Shown in pieces: positions 9,366 to 17,536 of a DNA stretch of 64,000 nucleotides. The translations under genes were made by a program, and so were the position numbers. The DNA comes from Verrucomicrobiota bacterium (lineage in GTDB: Bacteria; Verrucomicrobiota; Kiritimatiellia; CAIQIC01; JAGNIJ01), in the NCBI GenBank assembly GCA_022710725.1, contig JAKLGK010000005.1, positions 344,347-408,346 of the forward strand, read 5' to 3'. The notes under the pieces are model-generated. The model saw nothing but the letters and a program-made list of their open reading frames with translations, was not told the DNA's origin and did not search any database. Every line of letters starts with the position of its first letter. The first letter of the stretch is position 1.

Positions 9366-10688
9366 CTACTTGATCCGCTTCCACATCTTCGCGGCCAGGT
9401 CCTTGGCCTTGTGGCGCAGGGCGGCCTCGTCGAGGTGGGGCAGGACGCCGTCCTTCATCAGCACGCGGCCGCGGGCGACGGTCGCGCTGACGCGGGACTG
9501 GTACAGGCCGAACAGGAGGTGCCCGTAGAAGTTCGCGCCCGAGAGCGGCGTGAAGGGCGTGTAGTCGAAGATCGCCAGGTCGGCGAGCGCGCCGGCGGCG
9601 AGCACGCCGCGCTTGTTCTTGAACAGCCGCTCGCAGATGGTCCGGTTGTTCTTGAGCAGCATGTCGCAGCACTCGCCGAACGCGACGCGCGGGTCGTGCT
9701 CGAGGTGCCGCTGCAGCAGGTACGCCGCCCGCGCGCTGGCAATCATGTTCGAGGCCATGCCGTCCGTCCCGAGCCCCGTCAGGATGCCCCGCTTCCACAA
9801 CCGCGCGAGCCGCGCCGTGCCGACGGCGTTGTTCATGTTCGACTCGGGGTTGTGGACGTGGATCGAGTGGGTCTCGGCCAGGATGTCCAGTTCGCCGTCG
9901 TCGAGGTGGACGCCGTGGACGAAGATCGAGCGCGGGCCGGTCATCCCGGCGTCGCGGAACCGCTCCATGCAGCGCTTGCCGAACTCCTTCTGCGCGACCT
10001 CCTGGTCGATCAGGTCCTCGGCGACGTGGACATGGAACCCCGCGCCGTGGGCGCGCCCGATCGCGGCGCAGCGCTCCAGCGTCTTCGCGCCGAGCGTCAT
10101 CGAGGCGTGCAGGCCGAAGAGGGCGGTGACCTGGTCGTCCGCCGCGGCCGCGCACTTCCGGATGAACCGCTCGTTCTCCTCGACCCCGCCGCCCTCGACG
10201 TTGCGGTCGGAGACCTCGTAGCAGAGGCTCGCGTTGATGCCGACCTCGCGGACGGCCTTCTCGATGAGGTCCAGGCTGCCGTCGCGGCACGAAGGCGAGG
10301 CGTGGTGGTCAATGATGGTCGTCACGCCGTGCTTGACGCAGTCGACCAGCGGGAGCAGGGCCGAGTAGTAGACGTCCTCCTCGGTCAGGGCGAAGTCCAG
10401 CTTCCACCACAGGTGCTCGAGGATTTCCTTGAAGTTCTCCGCGGGCTGGCCCGGCGGCGAGAAGCCGCAGGCGAACGTGGAATAGAGGTGGTGGTGCGCG
10501 TTGATGAGCCCCGGCATGACCAGCCGGCCGCCGGCGTCGAGGACCTGGTCGGCCTTGTACCGGTTTTCGTGGAAGTGCCCGACCTCCATGATGCGGGCGT
10601 CCTCGACGTAGACGCTCCCGTTCTCGATCACCTCGCCGTGTTCGTTCAGCGTGACCAGCAGGCCGTTTTTGACCAGCAGCGTGCTCAT
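9366..10688 (-). CDS. ssnA: putative aminohydrolase SsnA (amidohydrolase family)
   Basis: 440 residues. The start at 10688 follows GGAGGA at a good distance, and upstream in-frame residues are not family-like. Motifs of the metal-dependent amidohydrolase superfamily are present: PGLINAHHHLYS early, TTIIDHHAS, HVHVAEDLIDQE and HGVHLDD in the middle, and LGTDGMASNM late, which together supply the His/His/His/Asp metal site. This is the SsnA/guanine-deaminase/TrzN-like branch. SsnA proteins are found with purine or selenium-dependent hydrolase clusters, but no such neighbours are here. The substrate is probably an aminated heterocycle. Precise specificity is unknown. Confidence 0.85.
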   Translation of the reverse strand: MSTLLVKNGLLVTLNEHGEVIENGSVYVEDARIMEVGHFHENRYKADQVLDAGGRLVMPGLINAHHHLYSTFACGFSPPGQPAENFKEILEHLWWKLDFALTEEDVYYSALLPLVDCVKHGVTTIIDHHASPSCRDGSLDLIEKAVREVGINASLCYEVSDRNVEGGGVEENERFIRKCAAAADDQVTALFGLHASMTLGAKTLERCAAIGRAHGAGFHVHVAEDLIDQEVAQKEFGKRCMERFRDAGMTGPRSIFVHGVHLDDGELDILAETHSIHVHNPESNMNNAVGTARLARLWKRGILTGLGTDGMASNMIASARAAYLLQRHLEHDPRVAFGECCDMLLKNNRTICERLFKNKRGVLAAGALADLAIFDYTPFTPLSGANFYGHLLFGLYQSRVSATVARGRVLMKDGVLPHLDEAALRHKAKDLAAKMWKRIK

Positions 10689-10708
10689 GGCGTCCTCCGG
10701 GGTGAAGG

Positions 10709-10790
10709 CTTTCCAATGTTCGGAAAATACCACACTAAAAGTTTCCAATCATTGGAAAAAAAAGCCCCGGATTTCCCAATGGTTGGAAAA
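10709..10790. repeat. three copies of a TTTCCAA-N3-TTGGAAA palindrome
   Basis: Three short inverted repeats lie in a row at 10709-10728 (one arm diverged), 10742-10758 and 10772-10790. Each reads TTTCCAA, two to four bases, TTGGAAA. They sit in the intergenic gap just upstream of the aminohydrolase start and behind leuA. They could be operator sites for the 10688 gene or a family of dispersed extragenic palindromes. The sequence alone cannot decide. Confidence 0.75.
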
Positions 10791-10800
10791 CCCGGGGGGA

Positions 10801-10829
10801 ATAGGTCCTATACGACGTATTGGACCTAT
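10801..10829. repeat. TAGGTCC palindrome, copy 1
   Basis: ATAGGTCC (10801-10808) pairs with GGACCTAT (10822-10829), and inside it ATACG (10810-10814) pairs with CGTAT (10816-10820), with one T/T mismatch and a central A. It starts three bases beyond the leuA stop codon. A near-identical copy lies at 12712-12740 on the other side of leuA. It may act as a transcript-end hairpin, though no T-run follows, or be a mobile extragenic palindrome. Confidence 0.75.
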
Positions 10830-10831
10830 AT

Positions 10832-12424
10832 CTATGGCTGCCGTCCCTGCCGGCGGCCGGCGGCCTTCTTCTTCGGCCCCTTCGCCGTCTGCTGGGCGAA
10901 CAGGTGACTGTTCAGCGCGTTCAGGTAGGCCTTCGCGCTGGCCTCCACGATGTCCGTGCTGGCGGCCTTGGCGGAGACCATGTCCTTGCCGAACGCGACC
11001 GTGACGCTGACCTCGCCGACGGCGTCCTCGCCGCGGGTGACGGCCTGCAACGAGTAGTCCTCCAGCGTCCCGGGCGTGCCGGTGATCCGGTCGATGGTCT
11101 TCAGCGTGGCGTCCACCGGTCCGTCGCCGCAGGCGGAGTCCTGGAAGACCTCCTCGCCCTTCTTCAGGCGGACGGTCGCGGTCGGGACCGTGCTGGTCCC
11201 CGTCGCGACGTGGAAGTAGTCCAGCGTGTACACCTGCGGGATGTCGCTGATCCGCTCGCGCATGATGGCGATCAGGTCGTCGTCGTAGATGTACTTCTTC
11301 TTGTCGCACAGCTCCTTGAACTGGTTGTAGACGGACTCCTTCTGGTCTTCGGCGACCTGGAAGCCCATCCGCCCCAGGTGGACGAACAGGGCGTGCCGCC
11401 CGGAGTGCTTGCCCAGGACCATGTCGCTGCCGGAGATGCCGACCTCCTCGGGTCGCATGATCTCGTAGGTCGTGCGCTCTTTCAGGATTCCGTCCTGGTG
11501 GATGCCCGCCTCGTGGGCGAAGGCGTTCGCGCCGACGATGGCCTTGTTGCGCTGGACCACCATGCCGCTCATCTGGCTGACCAGGCGGCTGGTGCGGTAC
11601 AGCTCCCGCGTCTTCACGGAGGTCCACAGGCGGCCGAAGGCGTCCCCGCGGACCTTCAGCCCCATCACGACCTCCTCCAGCGAGCAGTTGCCCGCGCGCT
11701 CGCCCAGGCCGTTGATCGTGCACTCGACACCGCGCGCGCCGTTGCGCACCGCGGCCAGCGAGTTGGCGACCGCCAGCCCCAGGTCGTTGTGGCAGTGGAC
11801 GTGGATGATCGCCCGGTGGATGTTCTTCACGTGCTCGACCAGGTACGCGATCAGCCGGCCGAACTCGATGGGCACGGCGTAGCCGACCGTGTCCGGGATG
11901 TTCACGGTGGTCGCGCCGGCGTCAATGACCGCCTCGCAGACCTCGGCCAGGAACTCCGGCTCCGTGCGCGAGGCGTCTTCCGGGCTGAACTGCACCCGGT
12001 CGCAGAACGTCCGGGCGTGCTTCACGCTCGCGACGGCCTGCTTGACGATCTCGTGCTTGGCCTTCTTCAGCTTGAACTGCCGGTGGATCGCCGACGTCGC
12101 CAGGAAGGTGTGGATGTACGCCTTCTTCCCGGCGGGCGCGACGGCCTCCGCGCAGCGTTCGATGTCCTTGTTGATGCACCGGGCCAGGCCCGCGATATAC
12201 GGGCCCTTCACCTGCTCGGCGACGGCCTTGACGGCCTCGAAGTCGCCGGGCGAGGCGATGGGGAAGCCGGCCTCGATGACGTCCACGTTCAGCCTTGCCA
12301 GCTGCCGGGCGACCTCCAGCTTCTCGTGGATGTTCATGCTGGCGCCGGGGCATTGCTCGCCGTCGCGCAGCGTCGTGTCGAAGATGATCACGCGATTCTT
12401 TTCACTGTTCTTTGCCGCACTCAT
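10832..12424 (-). CDS. leuA: 2-isopropylmalate synthase
   Basis: 530 residues. It condenses acetyl-CoA with 2-oxoisovalerate, the first step of leucine synthesis. The family signature FDTTLRDGEQCPGASM is at the N-terminus, HCHNDLGLAVANS and the GLGERAGNCSLEEVVM region follow, and HSGRHALF leads into the C-terminal LeuA dimer/regulatory domain (about residues 390-510) that normally binds leucine. The start at 12424 (MSAAKN) has AAAGGA upstream. A longer frame from 12556 runs through the leader hairpins and is not used. The gene is preceded by a leader peptide and intrinsic terminator that look like a leucine attenuator. The last residues are basic and low in complexity. Confidence 0.93.
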   Translation of the reverse strand: MSAAKNSEKNRVIIFDTTLRDGEQCPGASMNIHEKLEVARQLARLNVDVIEAGFPIASPGDFEAVKAVAEQVKGPYIAGLARCINKDIERCAEAVAPAGKKAYIHTFLATSAIHRQFKLKKAKHEIVKQAVASVKHARTFCDRVQFSPEDASRTEPEFLAEVCEAVIDAGATTVNIPDTVGYAVPIEFGRLIAYLVEHVKNIHRAIIHVHCHNDLGLAVANSLAAVRNGARGVECTINGLGERAGNCSLEEVVMGLKVRGDAFGRLWTSVKTRELYRTSRLVSQMSGMVVQRNKAIVGANAFAHEAGIHQDGILKERTTYEIMRPEEVGISGSDMVLGKHSGRHALFVHLGRMGFQVAEDQKESVYNQFKELCDKKKYIYDDDLIAIMRERISDIPQVYTLDYFHVATGTSTVPTATVRLKKGEEVFQDSACGDGPVDATLKTIDRITGTPGTLEDYSLQAVTRGEDAVGEVSVTVAFGKDMVSAKAASTDIVEASAKAYLNALNSHLFAQQTAKGPKKKAAGRRQGRQP

Positions 12425-12484
12425 GGTCACGTTCCTTTGGTTTTCAAACGGGTTCAGCCTACCGATCTCCCGGCGCGTTCCAAT

Positions 12485-12515
12485 AAAAAAACCCGCCGGC
12501 GTTTTTCGCGGCGGG
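12485..12515 (-). terminator. intrinsic terminator in the leuA leader (attenuator hairpin)
   Basis: On the minus strand CCCGCCG (12515-12509) pairs with CGGCGGG (12498-12492) and is followed at once by seven T (12491-12485). It lies between the leader peptide stop and the leuA start, so it would stop transcription before leuA unless the alternative pairing forms. Confidence 0.8.
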
Positions 12516-12603
12516 ATTTCGGCGCTCCGTGGAGCGGGTCGGGTCAGGAGCAACACCTCGCGCCCACCGCCGCGCGGGTGTTGCCGCTAAGGGAGAGCAA
12601 CAG
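12485..12603 (-). promoter_or_regulatory. leucine transcription attenuator of leuA
   Basis: On the minus strand, leucine codons at 12603-12589 are followed by a strong hairpin: GCAACACC-CGCGC (12584-12572) with GCGCG-A-GGTGTTGC (12563-12550). The segment CGCGGCGG (12574-12567), inside this hairpin, is also perfectly complementary to CCGCCGCG (12514-12507), the 5' arm of the terminator. A ribosome stalled on the Leu codons would open the first hairpin and free this segment to block the terminator. These are the classic alternative structures of amino-acid attenuation. The pairings are seen in the sequence. The mechanism is inferred by analogy with leu/trp/his leaders. Confidence 0.75.
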
Positions 12604-12663
12604 CGAGGAAGAGGCGTTCGGGCCTTTTCCGGTGCGCGCGGCGCTGATGAAATGAACACTCAT
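12544..12663 (-). CDS. leuA leader peptide with leucine codon run
   Basis: A 39-residue reading frame from ATG 12663 to TGA 12544. Its centre is SSSLLLSLSG, with codons CTG TTG CTC TCC CTT, so four of five consecutive codons are leucine. It ends just before the attenuator terminator. No clear Shine-Dalgarno sequence precedes the ATG, which is the weak point. A leader peptide acts by its translation rather than through its product. Position, Leu run and the competing hairpins all agree with leucine-dependent attenuation. Confidence 0.7.
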   Translation of the reverse strand: MSVHFISAARTGKGPNASSSLLLSLSGNTRAAVGARCCS

Positions 12664-12711
12664 TTCGAAGAACACTACCACGTTCCAGTCCGTCGTCAAG
12701 TATAGGTCGAA

Positions 12712-12740
12712 TAAGTCCTATGCGACGTATAGGACCTATA
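12712..12740. repeat. TAGGTCC palindrome, copy 2
   Basis: An inverted repeat very close in sequence to the one at 10801-10829, sharing the TCCTAT-CGACGTAT-GGACCTATA core. It lies between the leuA leader and the stop codon of the large autotransporter gene, so the two copies bracket the leuA transcription unit. Confidence 0.7.
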
Positions 12741-12750
12741 CTCTTTCTTA

Positions 12751-15700
12751 TCACGGCGGCGGCTCGGTCAGCCACGGCGTGTAATCCACGGCGCCGAAGA
12801 ACTGGCCGGCCGACGGGGGATCGACGCCCCACCAGTTCTGTTCCGCGAAGACCGTTCCGGCGCCGGCATTGCGGAAGTCGCGCGACCCGTTGCCGAAGAA
12901 CTGGCCCTGGCCCGGACTGCCCAGCGCCCCGCCGCCGAAGTCCATGTTGAGCGTCCCCCCGGCCAGGATGTCCATCCGCGCGCCCGCCCCGCCGTTGTTG
13001 ATCGCGACGACCTGTTCGCCGTACACGTTGACCGGCCCGGAATAGTTCGCCCGGATTCGCGCCCCGTCGTTGGTGTTGCCGGTGGCCTCGGCATGCTCCA
13101 GGTATAGGTCCAGCGTGCCGCCGCCCCCCTCCGCCCACACGTCGAAACCGCGCGCGCCGTTTTCGCCGGCCACGGCATTCCGGAGCGTAGCCGAGATCGA
13201 GCCGTTCGCCGCGGCCATCTGAAGGTTGAATCCGTCCTTGTCGTTGCCGATCGCCCGCGCGTCCTCCAGTTCCATCACGACGTTGCCGGCCGCGCTGCGC
13301 AGGTCGGCGTACAGGCCCGCGCCCCCGTTGTTGTCCAGCGTGACGGCGTCCTGCGGGATCAGGAAGGCCGCCAGGTTGAACACGCCAAACAGCGGGGAGT
13401 ATTGGCTGTTGAACTGGTTCAAGGCGTTGGGACCCGCCCACAGCACTGCGTTGCCTGCGGCGTTCAGCGTGACGGCCGCGCCCCGGCCTTCGTTGAGACA
13501 GCTGTCTACATCCGTGAGGCAGGCCACGGCGTCCCCCGTGGCGCCCAGTTCGACCGAGGCGCCCGCGGCTCCGTTGTCCACGGTCTCGACGCCGGCCAGG
13601 ATCGCGTAGGCATTGGCGTTGACGCTGGTCCCGACCGCGCGGATGCCCTGGCGCTCGTTGCCGGAGGCCCAGACGCCGACGAAGGCGGCCAGGCTGTCCA
13701 GGCCTGCGTTGTTTTCCGTGAAGAACCCCTGCCCGCCGTTGTCCATGGCGTCGGCGACGATGACCGCAGTCATGGCGTCGCCCTCCTCGCTGTTCGAGCG
13801 GGCGTTCAGGCCGTCTTTTTCGTTGTCGTTGGCCTGCAGGCCCGCCAGCACGGCGTACGCGCCGGCCAGGCCGTTTTGCCACAGGCGGATGCCGTGCCCG
13901 TCGTTGTCGCTGGCGATGATCCCGCCCAGCGGCTCGTAATCGATCGGCCCGAAGAATCCCGATGCGAGATTAAAGAGGTAATCGCTCGAGAGGAACGCCG
14001 AAACGGCGTAGCCTTCGGACGATTGGACCGAAACGTCCATGCCGTCGCCCCCGTTGCCGGTGGCCTGGGTGTCGAGGAACAACCCGATGCCTGCTTCACG
14101 GCCGTTCACGCGGGCCGCGATGCCGTCCTCCCCGTTGCCCGACGCGATCACCGGGCCGAAGGGCTGGCCGGGCACGGTCAGCGGCTCACCTATCAACAGC
14201 TCGCCGAGCAGTTCCGCGACCGGGCGGAGCGGGTCGGTGGAGGCAAACAGCGCCGCGGCGTAACCTTCGTCGCTGTTGATGTCGGTGATGATCCCATTGC
14301 CGGCGTTGCCGAGGGCCTGCACGTCGGCGACAACGCCGACCGCCGCCGTGGGGCCATCCGCCTCCACGACCAGGCCGTCGCCCGTCGTGTTCAGGGCCAG
14401 GATGCGCGCGGCGGCCGACACCGAAATTCCGTCGGACAGGGTGGCCACGCCCGCGCCGAGCCCGAGATTGCCGTCGGCCGCCACGCCGACCAGGGCCCCG
14501 ACGGCGGCCATGTTGCCCATGACGCCCAGGCCGATTCCCGGGCCGAGGTTGTTATTGACGACCGTCCGCCCGCCGGGCGACGGCATGACGGGGATATCGA
14601 GGCCGAAGAACTCCGCGATATCGGCGCCCAACTGCGCGATCTCCATGATGTTCTCGGAAGATCCCCCGAGTCCCACCGCGAAGCCGTTGGAACTTGTGAC
14701 GAGCCCCCTGACCCCTCCGCCCACGTTGTTCTCGGCATGGATGTCGAATATCGCCCCGCCCGCGATCATGTCCCCGTCGATGATCGCCGTGACGCCCAAG
14801 CCCTGGTTCCCGATGGCCTCGACCGGGCCGGCATGCCCGAGCAGCATCGCCGTCTCGGCCGGCAGGAAGCCGCCGGCCGTTTCCATTACCCCGCCCAGGA
14901 GCCCTGCGAGCGCGTCGGGCAGGCCGATCACCCCGATGGCCGCGAAGGGGCTTTGCATGTTCAGCAGGATGCCGCCGCCCTCGTTGCCGTTCGCCGTCAG
15001 CCCGGACAGGTTGGCCAGGGCCACGTCGGTGTTTTCGATCAGGACGTTGAACCCGGGTCCGCCCGCGTTGTCGTGCGCCTGCGAGCCGCCGACCAGCGCC
15101 AGGGCCATGGCCGTGTCGTCCACGAGGATCTCCACGCCGCCGCCCCCGTTGGCCGCGGCCCACGAGTTCGCCACGCTGGCCAGCACGGTGTCGGCCGCCG
15201 TCGCGGTGATCCGGATCCCGGGCCCCGCGTTGCCGTCCGCGTGGGCGCGGTTGACGCTGGCCATCACCTCCCCGTTGTCCAGGAAGGCCAGATCGATGCC
15301 GGGTCCCGCGTTCCCGTGCGCCTGGACGTTCTCGATGGTTGCCACGGCCTGGCCCGTGCCCAGCGTCAGAACCTGGACGCCGGCCCCGCCGTTGTGGTGG
15401 GAGCCGACCCCGGACAGCGCCACGAGCGCTTCGTCGGAGGCGGTGATGTTGATGTCGAATCCCGGACCGGCGTTGCGCTCGGCCTGGGAATCCGCGATCT
15501 CGACGGAACTGAATCCGTTCTGGTCCATCAGGATCGAAGCCCCGGCCGCCCCGTTGCGCTCGAAGGCGCTGTTCCGGATGGTGAGGAAGGCCTCGTCGTA
15601 GTTCCAGGCCACGCTCATCAGCCCGATGCCATTGCGCTCGAACCGGCTCCCGTCCACGAGCACGTCGAAGGTCCCGCTGCTACCCTGGCCGCCGATCATC

Positions 15701-17403
15701 AGGCCGGCATCGCGGTTGTCGAGCACGTCGTTATCTAAAAAGGCCAGGCTGAAATCGCCCTGCCGCGCGAAGAGCGCGCCCACGTCCGCGCCCGCGATGG
15801 TGTTGCATTCAACCCGCAGGTCCGTGGCATCCCGGCCCAGCACGCCGACGCCGCTGACGTCCGTGGGCCCGAAGACGGGCAGGTCCTCGACCCGGCTTCC
15901 CCCGCGGCCCGTATTGGTGATCCGGAAGCCGCGGATCGTCGTGCGGTTGGCCATGCTGATCGCCGGCCCGCCGCCGTGGCCGTCCACGGTCGGCTGGATG
16001 CCGCTGCCGAAGGACTGGCCGTTGTAGCCGGGGACCAGGCAGCCGCTGCCCCACAGGGTCACGCCCGGGGTCAGTTCGACGTTCTCGCGGTAGGCGCGCG
16101 AGCTGTTGTAGACATAGACGTTGCGTTCGCCGAACGCCGAGTCCACGCCGGGCTGGATGGCGCGGAACGGGTTCTCCGCCGTGCCGTCTCCGCCGCGGGA
16201 ACCCGCGTCTCCGCTGACGAAGTTCACGTCGGCCATCAGCGTGTAGTCCTCCTGCCGGGTTTCCGTGTGCTTCCGCCGGTCCACGCGCGCGAGGTCGGCG
16301 CGCTCGATGAACTCCGAGGTCTCCAGCCGGATCTGCGGATCGCGCATCACCATCTCGGTCAGCCGGGCGTCGAAGCCGCGCGCCTCGCCGCGGAGCCGGG
16401 AGCGGAGCGGCGCGAACGGGTTGCGCCCGTGCGCAGCCGCCGCGAGGTCCAGCGGCACGGTGAACCGGCCGCCGACGTAGTAGTCGCTGCCCGTCAGGTC
16501 CTCGTCCTCGTACCACGCCGCGTCCAGGAAGACCGAGGCGAGCAGCCGCAGTTCCACGCGGGCCTTGAAGCCCTCGATGTCCTCCCCGTACTCCGCGTCG
16601 TACCGGTAGTAGCCGCCGAAGACGCGGGGCTCGAGCACCTCCGGCCGCACGGGGAGGGGGAGCCGCAGCCCGACCTCGGCGTCCCAGCCGTCGAGCGCCT
16701 GCTCATACTGCTCGTAGTAGCGGGTCGTGGTCGTCGTGCGGGTGGTCTGCTCGACGACGTAGGACTGCGCGATCTCGTGGCCGGCCGCGTACGGATCGGT
16801 CCAGCCTTCCTCGGTGCGCGTGGACCGGCTGGAGCTGGTCTCCGAGGCCTCGGCCACCGTGTGGCGCGTGTCTTCCGGCCAGTAGCCGTTGGCGCGGGCG
16901 TCGAGCCACCGGCTCAACAGTTCCACGCCGGCGCCCCACTGGTCGTATGTGCTGTGCCCCGTGTCGCGGTAGTCGTAGTACCCGTTGGCGCCCAGGATGA
17001 TCGCGCGTCCCGGGAACAGGTGGCGGTAGCCGAGCCCGACATTGTACTCCTCGGCGTCCGAATCCGTCCGCGTCGCCCGGGGATTGACGAAGAGCAGTCC
17101 CGAGGGAAACCGCCACGCGGGGACCAGGATGTCGCCGAGCCCTTCCGCCTCGTCGTCGCGGAACTGGACGCCCGCCGTGAGTTCGGCGGGGGGAAGCGCG
17201 GCCGCCCCTTGCTGCGTTTCCACGGCCGGCTCGTTCTTCTTCTCCTGTTTCGCGCGGGATGTCTTCTTCCGGGCGGCTTTCTTTTCGACCGCCGGCTGGG
17301 AATCCGCGGCCTTCTTCTTTTTCGAGGCGCCGTCCGACGGCGCGGCCGCGAGGGAGAGAGAAACGATCGCGAGCAGCAAGGACCGCCAAGGCATGCGTTT
17401 CAC
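12751..17403 (-). CDS. giant inverse autotransporter with beta-helix passenger
   Basis: 1550 residues. GTG start at 17403 with a GGGAGG site six bases away. Order of parts: signal peptide (to about residue 26); a Lys/Ala/Glu-rich linker; an inverse-autotransporter beta-barrel (about 70-330: NVGLGYRHLFPGRAIILGAN, then GYYDYRDTGHSTYDQWGAGV), as in intimin/invasin; then a passenger of about 1100 residues. The passenger begins with ENPFRAIQPGVDSAFGE and is made of dozens of 20-25 residue beta-helix rungs with an N-GxGG / D-GNAGPG pattern. The polypeptide would insert in the outer membrane and display the helix outside. Its role is probably adhesion or surface-layer formation. The barrel assignment is good. 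The ligand is unknown. Confidence 0.85.
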   Translation of the reverse strand: MKRMPWRSLLLAIVSLSLAAAPSDGASKKKKAADSQPAVEKKAARKKTSRAKQEKKNEPAVETQQGAAALPPAELTAGVQFRDDEAEGLGDILVPAWRFPSGLLFVNPRATRTDSDAEEYNVGLGYRHLFPGRAIILGANGYYDYRDTGHSTYDQWGAGVELLSRWLDARANGYWPEDTRHTVAEASETSSSRSTRTEEGWTDPYAAGHEIAQSYVVEQTTRTTTTTRYYEQYEQALDGWDAEVGLRLPLPVRPEVLEPRVFGGYYRYDAEYGEDIEGFKARVELRLLASVFLDAAWYEDEDLTGSDYYVGGRFTVPLDLAAAAHGRNPFAPLRSRLRGEARGFDARLTEMVMRDPQIRLETSEFIERADLARVDRRKHTETRQEDYTLMADVNFVSGDAGSRGGDGTAENPFRAIQPGVDSAFGERNVYVYNSSRAYRENVELTPGVTLWGSGCLVPGYNGQSFGSGIQPTVDGHGGGPAISMANRTTIRGFRITNTGRGGSRVEDLPVFGPTDVSGVGVLGRDATDLRVECNTIAGADVGALFARQGDFSLAFLDNDVLDNRDAGLMIGGQGSSGTFDVLVDGSRFERNGIGLMSVAWNYDEAFLTIRNSAFERNGAAGASILMDQNGFSSVEIADSQAERNAGPGFDINITASDEALVALSGVGSHHNGGAGVQVLTLGTGQAVATIENVQAHGNAGPGIDLAFLDNGEVMASVNRAHADGNAGPGIRITATAADTVLASVANSWAAANGGGGVEILVDDTAMALALVGGSQAHDNAGGPGFNVLIENTDVALANLSGLTANGNEGGGILLNMQSPFAAIGVIGLPDALAGLLGGVMETAGGFLPAETAMLLGHAGPVEAIGNQGLGVTAIIDGDMIAGGAIFDIHAENNVGGGVRGLVTSSNGFAVGLGGSSENIMEIAQLGADIAEFFGLDIPVMPSPGGRTVVNNNLGPGIGLGVMGNMAAVGALVGVAADGNLGLGAGVATLSDGISVSAAARILALNTTGDGLVVEADGPTAAVGVVADVQALGNAGNGIITDINSDEGYAAALFASTDPLRPVAELLGELLIGEPLTVPGQPFGPVIASGNGEDGIAARVNGREAGIGLFLDTQATGNGGDGMDVSVQSSEGYAVSAFLSSDYLFNLASGFFGPIDYEPLGGIIASDNDGHGIRLWQNGLAGAYAVLAGLQANDNEKDGLNARSNSEEGDAMTAVIVADAMDNGGQGFFTENNAGLDSLAAFVGVWASGNERQGIRAVGTSVNANAYAILAGVETVDNGAAGASVELGATGDAVACLTDVDSCLNEGRGAAVTLNAAGNAVLWAGPNALNQFNSQYSPLFGVFNLAAFLIPQDAVTLDNNGGAGLYADLRSAAGNVVMELEDARAIGNDKDGFNLQMAAANGSISATLRNAVAGENGARGFDVWAEGGGGTLDLYLEHAEATGNTNDGARIRANYSGPVNVYGEQVVAINNGGAGARMDILAGGTLNMDFGGGALGSPGQGQFFGNGSRDFRNAGAGTVFAEQNWWGVDPPSAGQFFGAVDYTPWLTEPPP

Positions 17404-17536
17404 AGCAACCTCCCGTTGAGGTTAAGCCCGGATATGCAACCGCCCTGACGGCCATAGTAGGATTCGCGGCCCGGCGGGAGAAGCCCAAAATGATTTTTTC
17501 TTGTTTGCGCCCGGGAAGAAGGTATGCACTGGGGCC

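Noticed and set aside
13402..15738. Long plus-strand frame of 778 codons
   Set aside because: It is the mirror of the repetitive autotransporter gene and shows no domain, start site or sensible composition.
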